The position numbers and the translations under genes were made by a program. From NCBI GenBank assembly GCA_035505375.1, contig DATJQV010000041.1, positions 1-58,155 on the forward strand: a stretch of 58,155 bases of DNA, given 5' to 3'. A model generated the notes under the pieces. That model ran no database searches. It saw only the letters and a program-made list of their open reading frames with translations, and had not been told where the DNA came from. The stretch is from a bacterium. Lineage in GTDB: Bacteria; Hydrothermota; Tepidihabitantia; Tepidihabitantales; Tepidihabitantaceae. Position 1 is the stretch's first letter. Each line of letters opens with the position of its first letter. Positions 34,227-40,945 of this stretch are shown here, one piece after another.

Positions 34227-35234
34227 CTATCCTCCCGGCAGAATCACGGTCGCGGTCGTGCCGGCGCCGGTGGCGCAGGTGATTTCCAGCCGGCCGCCGT
34301 GCTCGGCCACGATGCGCTGGGCAACGGACAATCCCAGCCCGGTCCCGCCCGGCTTCGTGCTATAGAACGGCTCACACACCTGTTTCAGCTTGTCGGGTGG
34401 AATCCCCGGCCCGGTGTCGCGCACCGAGACCCGCGTGGAGCCGGCTTCCTGCCTTACGTCCAGCGCCACCTGCCCGCCGGTTTGCATGGCCTGTACCGCG
34501 TTGAGAATCAGGTTCAGGAACACCTGGCGCAACTGGTTCGGGTCGGCATCCACCTTGTGCTCGCCATCCGAGTGTGACCGACGGACGGTAACCCCGGCCT
34601 GCTCAATCACGGGCGCCAGCAGTTCAAGGCATGAATCAAGGAGCGAGCTGAGCAGAACCGGTTCGCGCTTCAGCGCCGCCGGCCGTGCGTAGTCGAGGAA
34701 CTCATTGACCACCCGGTTGAGACGGTCCACCTCACTCACTACGATGCGCGCAAGCTCAGCCTCTTTACCAGACAGGCGTTCGGTCAGTATCTGGGCCGAA
34801 CTGCGGATTGCCGCCAGAGGGTTCTTCACCTCGTGGGCCATGCCTGCGGCCATCTCGCCCAGCGTCTTGAGCCGTTCGGCGCGGCGCAGCGAGTCATTCG
34901 CCTTGCGCTGCCGGTCGGAAAGGATGCCGGTCACGACACCGACTACAAGGTAGAGTGGTATCTCAAATACGGCCTCGCTCGCCTGGCGTGGAAGCATCGC
35001 CCGCGTCATCAGCACGTGGGGCACAAAGAGCACCGAAACCACGACCGCAGCGACGAGGCCACCTCGCAGACCGTATCTGAACCCGGCGAGTATTATTGGT
35101 AGATAGTAGAGGCGTCGGAACAGGTCGTGCCAGAACTCGTTATGCATCGGTGCCAGGTAGTGCCCGACGGTCAGCACGACGACCGCGGCAACCGTTGTCC
35201 AGAACTCCGGCTGCTTCCATATCGACCGGCTCAT
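34227..35234 (-). CDS. Membrane histidine kinase
   Basis: 335 residues. Three or four membrane segments in the first 105 residues (TTVAAVVVLTVGHYLA, LYYLPIILAGFRYGL, LVAAVVVSVLFVPHVL, IPLYLVVGVVTGIL), then the H-box MAHEVKNPLAAI and the HATPase with N-box NLILNAVQAM, DTGPGIPPDK and GGTGLGLSVA. There is no separate periplasmic sensor domain, so it may sense within the membrane. It forms the two-component pair with the NtrC-type gene directly behind it. Confidence 0.92.
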   Translation of the reverse strand: MSRSIWKQPEFWTTVAAVVVLTVGHYLAPMHNEFWHDLFRRLYYLPIILAGFRYGLRGGLVAAVVVSVLFVPHVLMTRAMLPRQASEAVFEIPLYLVVGVVTGILSDRQRKANDSLRRAERLKTLGEMAAGMAHEVKNPLAAIRSSAQILTERLSGKEAELARIVVSEVDRLNRVVNEFLDYARPAALKREPVLLSSLLDSCLELLAPVIEQAGVTVRRSHSDGEHKVDADPNQLRQVFLNLILNAVQAMQTGGQVALDVRQEAGSTRVSVRDTGPGIPPDKLKQVCEPFYSTKPGGTGLGLSVAQRIVAEHGGRLEITCATGAGTTATVILPGG

Positions 35235-35318
35235 GCACCAAGTCTAGGCTGGTTGGCGCGACCGTCAACTCTGCGCGGCTTGAACGTGGGTCGTTGAATG
35301 CCTAACATCTAGGACTCG

Positions 35319-36218
35319 ATGTCGAGCCACGACCACAACCGCACCGCTCGCCAGGGACGAAGCCTCGTCATGTCCATCGGCCTGAACCTCGGGTTCGCCG
35401 TTGCCGAACTCATCTTCGGCCTGATTGCCAACTCCCTCGCCCTCGTCGCCGACTCAATCCATGACGCCTCTGACGCATTGACGCTCGGTCTCTCCTACTT
35501 CGGCCTGAAGCTTTCGGAACGCGCGCCCAACCAACGCCGCACCTTCGGTTACCGGAAGGTGCGCATCCTGACCGCCTTCATCAACGCGCTCGTGCTGGCC
35601 GGACTCACGGTCTTCATCCTCCGGGCCGCCATCCTGCGCATCATGTCGCCCGAGCCGGTGAAGAGCCCGATTCTCATCGTCATGGCCGTCGCCGGTCTCG
35701 TGGTCAATGGCCTCGCGGTCCTGATGCTGCGGCGCGACCGGCAAAGCCTAAACATCCGCGCCGCCATGTGGCATTTAATGGAAGACCTCCTCGGCTGGAT
35801 TGCGGTCCTTGTCGGCGGCATCGTCATCAAGCTCACCGGTTGGTACGTCATTGACCCGGTTCTCTCGCTGGCGGTAAGTGTGTTCGTCATCTACGGCGCG
35901 TACTCGGTCTTCCGCGAATCGGCCTCGATTCTAATCGACTCGACCCCGCACGACATCAGCTTCGAGACGGTGCGCCGGTTCATCCTCGACTTCGCACCCG
36001 AGATTACCGGCGTCCACGACCTCCATATCTGGACCCTCGGCGAAAGCGAACGCGCCTTGATGGCCCACCTTGTCGTGAAGGACGCCAACGTCAGCTCTTT
36101 CCACCCGCTGCTCTCGAAGCTCGAGGGCGCACTCACCGACAAATTCGACATCGCCCACGTCACGCTTGAACTCGAGTGCGGCGAATGCAAATCGGGCGAC
36201 AACGTCTGCCTCGAATAA
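35319..36218 (+). CDS. Cation diffusion facilitator transporter
   Basis: 299 residues, six membrane segments and a cytoplasmic C-terminal domain. The metal site is formed by DSIHDASD in segment II and HLMEDLLGW in segment V, as in Zn-exporting CzcD/ZitB proteins. The C-terminal domain has HDLHIWTLGESERAL and DIAHVTLELEC and ends with Cys-rich ECGECKSGDNVC. It uses the proton gradient to export Zn or a similar ion. Divergent from the kinase gene. Confidence 0.92.
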   Translation: MSSHDHNRTARQGRSLVMSIGLNLGFAVAELIFGLIANSLALVADSIHDASDALTLGLSYFGLKLSERAPNQRRTFGYRKVRILTAFINALVLAGLTVFILRAAILRIMSPEPVKSPILIVMAVAGLVVNGLAVLMLRRDRQSLNIRAAMWHLMEDLLGWIAVLVGGIVIKLTGWYVIDPVLSLAVSVFVIYGAYSVFRESASILIDSTPHDISFETVRRFILDFAPEITGVHDLHIWTLGESERALMAHLVVKDANVSSFHPLLSKLEGALTDKFDIAHVTLELECGECKSGDNVCLE

Positions 36219-36223
36219 CGCAG

Positions 36224-36529
36224 ATGCCGACGCGCCTGACCGGAATCGCTGATGGCCTGAACGGACGGAAGAACAAAGCCTGGTTCCCTGCAAAGCGTTA
36301 CGGCCTCGGCTGGGGATTTCCGAACCGCTGGCAGGGATGGGCGGTGCTGGCCGGGTGGGTCGTGCTGGCCGTCAGCGGGCTCGGCGTGTTTCGGCCTGAC
36401 ATCCATCCCCTGCGCTACGTGGCCTACGATTCGATTCTGACCGTCCTCTTGCTGGCGATCATTGTCGCCAAGGGCGAGCGAATCCGCTGGCGCCGGGGCG
36501 ATGATTCGGACGCCAAGCCCGGGCCTTGA
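36224..36529 (+). CDS. Small two-pass membrane protein
   Basis: 101 residues from ATG 36224, five bases after the transporter stop. WFPAKRYGLGWGFPNRWQGW is followed by two membrane segments (AVLAGWVVLAVSGLGVF and ILTVLLLAIIVAKG). The WFPAKRYG-GWG-P..WQGW pattern recurs in small uncharacterised membrane proteins. Function unknown; probably co-transcribed with the CDF gene. Confidence 0.65.
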   Translation: MPTRLTGIADGLNGRKNKAWFPAKRYGLGWGFPNRWQGWAVLAGWVVLAVSGLGVFRPDIHPLRYVAYDSILTVLLLAIIVAKGERIRWRRGDDSDAKPGP

Positions 36530-36533
36530 GTCA

Positions 36534-37499
36534 ATGACGATATCTGGTCTCACCATCCGTCCCTTCGTAGCCGGTCAGGACGAGCAGGTCTGGGTCGACA
36601 TCACCAACCGGACATGGCAGGAGGATGAAGACTTCACGCCTACCTCCGTCGAGGATCTGAAGCGTTGGGACGATGCGCCATGGGTCGGTGTTCGTACCCG
36701 GCTGCTCGCGGAGTTGGACGGCGTACCAGTTGCGAAAGTCTGGGCCGAGACCGACAAGACCCGTACGGAGCTGAAGGCTCTCGTCACATGCCCGGATGTC
36801 CTTCCCGAACACCGCCGGAAGGGTATCGGCACCGCGTTGATGACGAAGGCGCTCGCCAGTCTGCACGACGCGGGAATGGAGTCAGCCGAGGTCAGCGCAT
36901 TCGATAGCCCGGCGTCCAACGGCTTCCTCGAAGCGCTCGGCTTCCGCATCGTTCGCCGTTTCTGTCTGATGCGCCGAAGCCTGACCGACGTGCCATCCAG
37001 CGTCGGCGAGACCCGTGATATTGAGGTAGTGACGCTGGGTCGCACCGATGAAGACATCGACATGCTGCGGCGACTCCACAACGAGGCATTCAAAGAGCAC
37101 TTCAACTACGCCCCGGACACCTTGGACAACTGGAAGTACATCGTGAAGAAATGGGACGAGCGTGGCCGCATTGGCTTCGTCACCGTCGCCAAGGTCGCGG
37201 GCCAACCGGCGGGCTACCTCCTGTACGGCATCGACCCGAAGGACAATGAATACCTGAAGAAGAAACGCGGCGGCTTGTGGGACGTCGGCGTGCTGAAGCA
37301 GTTTCGCGGCCGCGGCATCGCCAAGCGGCTGATGATTGACGCGATGAAGCACCTGCGGCGCGAGGGAATGGAGGAAGCCCAACTCGGCGTGGACGAAACG
37401 AACGTGACCAACGCCATGGAGCTTTACGAGCGGCTCGGTTTCGCCGTCGCCCGCCGCCGCCTCGTCTGGAACAAACGCCTTTGCCGCCCGCCGTCCTAG
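36534..37499 (+). CDS. Tandem GNAT acetyltransferase
   Basis: 321 residues from ATG 36534. Two GNAT folds: the first with acetyl-CoA loop VLPEHRRKGIGTALMTKALA and the second with VLKQFRGRGIAKRLMIDAMK, each followed by the typical ALGF or ERLGF end. Two-domain GNATs include mycothiol synthase-like enzymes, but no thiol pathway is seen here. The substrate is unknown. Four bases separate it from the small membrane protein gene. Confidence 0.87.
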   Translation: MTISGLTIRPFVAGQDEQVWVDITNRTWQEDEDFTPTSVEDLKRWDDAPWVGVRTRLLAELDGVPVAKVWAETDKTRTELKALVTCPDVLPEHRRKGIGTALMTKALASLHDAGMESAEVSAFDSPASNGFLEALGFRIVRRFCLMRRSLTDVPSSVGETRDIEVVTLGRTDEDIDMLRRLHNEAFKEHFNYAPDTLDNWKYIVKKWDERGRIGFVTVAKVAGQPAGYLLYGIDPKDNEYLKKKRGGLWDVGVLKQFRGRGIAKRLMIDAMKHLRREGMEEAQLGVDETNVTNAMELYERLGFAVARRRLVWNKRLCRPPS

Positions 37500-37606
37500 C
37501 CCCGGGTTCGGCGCCAAGGCGATGCCTTGACTTCGCAGTTGGACGTCCCTAGACTCCAATCCATGCTCGTTTCCGGCGCGTCGGTTTCAGGTCTCCTTGT
37601 TTTGAG

Positions 37607-37635
37607 TTGCGCAGGACATACTTGTCGGGTATATT
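37607..37635 (+). promoter_or_regulatory. Promoter of the Fe-S electron-transfer cluster
   Basis: TTGCGC (37607-37612), 17-bp spacer, TATATT (37630-37635), 28 bases before the ATG of the Cys-rich protein. The -35 box is only a partial match. Confidence 0.4.
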
Positions 37636-37663
37636 TCTCCATTAGACCAAACGCGGAGTACCT

Positions 37664-38194
37664 ATGAGCAAAACCGCTTGTCAGCACGAATGGGCCATGA
37701 CCAATGTTCGCCCGGGATACCTGGTCATCGAAGGTTGTTTTCACTGCCGGAACCGGATTTCGTTCTTCTCGGAGGAGGCGGTCGCGCCGATTGACGACTA
37801 TCACGAGGGCGAGCATTTCTGGAGCCACTTGGCTCACTACCAAGCCTCGCAGTTCGACCTGAAGTGCAACAAGTGCTCGACCGTGGTGCCGCTGAAGGAC
37901 GTCATGGCGCTCATGCTCTGCACAAAGTGCGACCCGAAGTGCGGCGTCTATGCCGCAGGCACGCAGGAACCGGGGAAGAAAACCTGGGCATACGCCGCGC
38001 TCTGCGCGAACACATCTCATTCTCCCAACAAGTGCATCTCGCCCGAAAGCCTGAGCGCGTTGAACGAGTATTTCAACCGTGGGATCAAGGATCCGGCCAA
38101 GAAGATCGTCGTCGTTCCCTGCAGCCTGCGCAAGTCGGTTGATACGTGTCAGGGAATCGTGCTGGCGGACTTCGGCCTGACGGATTTGTACTGA
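37664..38194 (+). CDS. Cys-rich protein of unknown function
   Basis: 176 residues, cytoplasmic. Cysteine pairs typical of a zinc ribbon are present: GCFHCRNRI, LKCNKCSTVV and LCTKCDPKCG. The remainder (VVPCSLRKSVDTCQGIVLAD) has further Cys. No family recognised. It stands 25 bases before the first DRTGG-type gene and directly after a promoter, so it leads the electron-transfer cluster; an Fe-S or redox-related role is possible. Confidence 0.7.
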   Translation: MSKTACQHEWAMTNVRPGYLVIEGCFHCRNRISFFSEEAVAPIDDYHEGEHFWSHLAHYQASQFDLKCNKCSTVVPLKDVMALMLCTKCDPKCGVYAAGTQEPGKKTWAYAALCANTSHSPNKCISPESLSALNEYFNRGIKDPAKKIVVVPCSLRKSVDTCQGIVLADFGLTDLY

Positions 38195-38219
38195 CGATTG
38201 TCAAAGGAGAGATGGCGCG

Positions 38220-38546
38220 ATGAAAGTATCTGAACTGGTCAACAAGACGGGCCTCAAGACCTTCAACGAGGGTGCCGACAAGGAGATCGCCGGAGTCTAT
38301 ATCTCCGACATGGTCAGCGACATCGTCGGCATCAAAGAGGGGAATCTGCTGATAACGCTTCAGACGCACAAGAACCTTATCGCGGCGGCCAATCTCGTGG
38401 ACGTGGCCGCGGTCGTGTTTTCCCGCAACCGGGTTCCGGCCGAAGACGTAGTTGCCCTGGCCAACAAGGCCGGCATTCGGCTGCTCGGCTACGAGGGAGA
38501 CACCTGGAGCCTGGCCAAGAAGCTCTGCGAGCTCAAGGTCGGATGA
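38220..38546 (+). CDS. DRTGG-domain-like protein
   Basis: 108 residues. The fold pattern (DKEIAGVYISDMVSDIVGIK, GNLLITLQTHKNLIAAANLV, AAVVFSRNRVPAEDVVALAN, IRLLGYEGDTW) matches small DRTGG-type proteins found beside iron hydrogenase genes in other anaerobes. A second, distinct one lies at 46103. The ligand is unknown. AAAGGAG lies upstream of the ATG. Confidence 0.7.
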   Translation: MKVSELVNKTGLKTFNEGADKEIAGVYISDMVSDIVGIKEGNLLITLQTHKNLIAAANLVDVAAVVFSRNRVPAEDVVALANKAGIRLLGYEGDTWSLAKKLCELKVG

Positions 38547-38594
38547 GCTAACCCGCAATAACCTCTTGCCCTGAGACCGGGCGAGGAAGACCTG

Positions 38595-39074
38595 ATGAAC
38601 TCTCGCAAAGACATCTCCGCAATCCGACGGGAGTTCAAGGGCGAGCGCGAGGACCTCATCCCGGTCCTGCAGCGGTTGCAGGAGCAGGATGGCTACCTGC
38701 GCCCGGACGCCATTCGTGACATCTCGCGCTGGCTGAAGATATCCGAGAATGAAATTTTCGGCGTCGCGACCTTCTACGCCCAGTTCCGGTTCCATCCGCC
38801 GGGCGAGCACCACATCAAAATCTGTCTCGGGACCGCCTGCCACGTGCGGGGCGGCCAGGAAATTCTGGCGATGACCCAGGCGCGCCTGAACGTCAAGCCG
38901 GGCGAAACGACCGCCGACGGGAAGTACGACCTCGAACGCGTTGCCTGCCTGGGCTGCTGCGCTCTCGCACCGGTAGTCGCCTTCGACGACAAGTTCCACA
39001 GCCAGATGTCGGTTCTGAAAGTCCAACGGCTGCTCGAAGAAGACCGAGGCGACCAGTCGACGGATACCAAGTGA
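38595..39074 (+). CDS. NuoE/HydC-like [2Fe-2S] subunit
   Basis: 159 residues with an N-terminal helix bundle (LIPVLQRLQEQDGYLRPDAI) and thioredoxin-like [2Fe-2S] domain: ligands in KICLGTACHVRGG and VACLGCCALAP. As in NuoE it relays electrons next to the FMN subunit. Its stop overlaps the NuoF-like start (GTGA). Confidence 0.93.
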   Translation: MNSRKDISAIRREFKGEREDLIPVLQRLQEQDGYLRPDAIRDISRWLKISENEIFGVATFYAQFRFHPPGEHHIKICLGTACHVRGGQEILAMTQARLNVKPGETTADGKYDLERVACLGCCALAPVVAFDDKFHSQMSVLKVQRLLEEDRGDQSTDTK

Positions 39075-40942
39075 ATCCGGCAGTAGTTGCAGAGCGACGG
39101 CAACAGGCGCAGGCCAAATGGGACGCCATCCGCGAGAGCCCGGTCCCTTACATTTACATCGGCGCCGGGTCGTGCGGGCTGGCTGCCGGGGCGGCCGATA
39201 CCCAGAAGGCAGTCGAAGAATACCTGGGCCAGCACCAGTTCGAGGCGAAAATCGTCCCGGTCGGATGCATCGGCCCCTGCTATCTGGAGCCGCTGATGGA
39301 CGTACAGATGCCCGGCCGGCCGCGGATCAGTTATTCCAACGTCGCCGGGAAAGACGTGGGGCCAATCCTGCAGGGGTTCTTCGAGAAAGGCGAGACCCCG
39401 AAGTATCACCTTGCCGGACACTTCGGCGAGCAGGAAGTCGATGGTGTCCCCCGCTTCTTCGACCTGCCGATGTTGAAGCCGCAGGTCCGGATTGTTCTCC
39501 GTAACTGCGGCATCATCGACCCGGACGACCTCGATCAGTACCTGGCGCGAGACGGCTACAAGGGCTTCGAGAAGGCTCTTTCCATGACTTGGCAGGAGGT
39601 CATTGACACGGTCAAGCGGTCCGGTATTCGCGGTCGCGGCGGAGCCGGATTCCCAACTTGGCGCAAGTGGGCCACCTGCCGGGAGCAGCAGAGCGAGGAA
39701 CGCTACCTCATCTGCAACGCCGACGAAGGCGACCCGGGCGCATTCATGAATCGCTCGCTCATCGAGGGCGACCCGCATGCGGTCCTTGAAGGAATGCTCA
39801 TCGCGGGCTACGCGATCGGCGCCACGCACGGATACATCTACATCCGGGCGGAGTATCCGCTGGCCATCAAGCGCCTGAAGAAGGCAATGACCCAGATGCG
39901 CGAGGTCGGGCTCCTCGGAGAGAAGATTCTCGGTTCCGATTTCAGCTTCGACATCAAGATAAAGGAAGGCGCCGGGGCGTTCGTGTGCGGCGAGGAGACC
40001 GCGCTTATCGCCTCGATTGAGGGGAAACGGGGCATGCCGCGCACGCGTCCGCCTTTCCCGGCCGTCGCCGGGCTCCGCGGCAAGCCAACCATTATCAACA
40101 ACACCGAAACGCTCGGCACCCTGCCCAACATCATCCGCAACGGGGCGGAGTGGTATGCGGGCCATGGTACCGAGACGAGCAAAGGGACCAAGACTTTCTC
40201 GCTCGTCGGGAAGGTCAGGCGGACCGGGTTGATTGAAGTCCCGCTCGGCATGACGCTGCGGCAGGTCATTTTCGACATTGGCGGCGGAACCCAGAAGCCG
40301 TTCAAGGCGGTGCAGAGCGGCGGCCCTTCGGGCGGGTGCCTCTCCGAGGAGTTCCTCGACCTGCCCATCGACTATGAACATCTGGCCGAGGCCGGTGCGA
40401 TCATGGGTTCCGGCGGCCTCATCGTGGTCGATGCCGGCACCTGCATCGTGGACATGGCCAAGTACTTCATGACGTTCACTCAGCGGGAGTCGTGCGGGAA
40501 GTGCGTTCCCTGCCGCGTCGGCACGCGGCACATGGTGGAGATTCTCGAAAGGGTCTGCGATGGCAAGGCTGAGGCGTCCGACCTGGAGAAGCTGGAGAAG
40601 CTCGGCAAGACAGTGAAGAACGGGTCGCTCTGTGCACTGGGCTCCTCGGCCCCGAACCCCGCGCTCACGACTCTGAAGTACTTCCGGCCCGAGTTCATTG
40701 CCCACGTCAAGGATCACCGCTGCCCGGCCGTGACCTGCAAGAACCTTGTGGTGTATCGAGTCATCCCTTCAAAATGCACGGGTTGCCAGCGCTGCGTGAA
40801 GGCGTGCCCGACCGGCGCCATCTCCGGTCCGAGGTCCGAGCCGCACAACCTGGACCCGACCAAGTGCATCAAATGCCGCTCGTGCTACGAAGTCTGTCGC
40901 TTCGACGCCATCGCCGGCGACGCCATCGTCATCGAGTCATAA
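39071..40942 (+). CDS. NuoF/HydB-like NADH-binding flavoprotein subunit
   Basis: 623 residues, GTG start. Order: thioredoxin-like [2Fe-2S] domain (GAGSCGLAAGA, VGCIGPCYLEP); NADH/FMN domain (GRGGAGFPTWRKW, ICNADEGDPGAFMNRSLIEG); SLBB-like part; [4Fe-4S] site ESCGKCVPCRVGT with a later LCALG; and two C-terminal ferredoxin clusters (CTGCQRCVKACP, CIKCRSCYEVC). This is the HydB/HndC layout used in flavin-based electron bifurcation: it reacts with NAD(H) and passes electrons to the partner subunits. Confidence 0.94.
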   Translation: MNPAVVAERRQQAQAKWDAIRESPVPYIYIGAGSCGLAAGAADTQKAVEEYLGQHQFEAKIVPVGCIGPCYLEPLMDVQMPGRPRISYSNVAGKDVGPILQGFFEKGETPKYHLAGHFGEQEVDGVPRFFDLPMLKPQVRIVLRNCGIIDPDDLDQYLARDGYKGFEKALSMTWQEVIDTVKRSGIRGRGGAGFPTWRKWATCREQQSEERYLICNADEGDPGAFMNRSLIEGDPHAVLEGMLIAGYAIGATHGYIYIRAEYPLAIKRLKKAMTQMREVGLLGEKILGSDFSFDIKIKEGAGAFVCGEETALIASIEGKRGMPRTRPPFPAVAGLRGKPTIINNTETLGTLPNIIRNGAEWYAGHGTETSKGTKTFSLVGKVRRTGLIEVPLGMTLRQVIFDIGGGTQKPFKAVQSGGPSGGCLSEEFLDLPIDYEHLAEAGAIMGSGGLIVVDAGTCIVDMAKYFMTFTQRESCGKCVPCRVGTRHMVEILERVCDGKAEASDLEKLEKLGKTVKNGSLCALGSSAPNPALTTLKYFRPEFIAHVKDHRCPAVTCKNLVVYRVIPSKCTGCQRCVKACPTGAISGPRSEPHNLDPTKCIKCRSCYEVCRFDAIAGDAIVIES

Positions 40943-40945
40943 GCA

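Noticed and set aside
38774-40717. Long antisense reading frame (647 codons) opposite the NuoE/NuoF-like genes
   Set aside because: It is a shadow of strongly biased codon use in clear Fe-S subunit genes and has no family resemblance.
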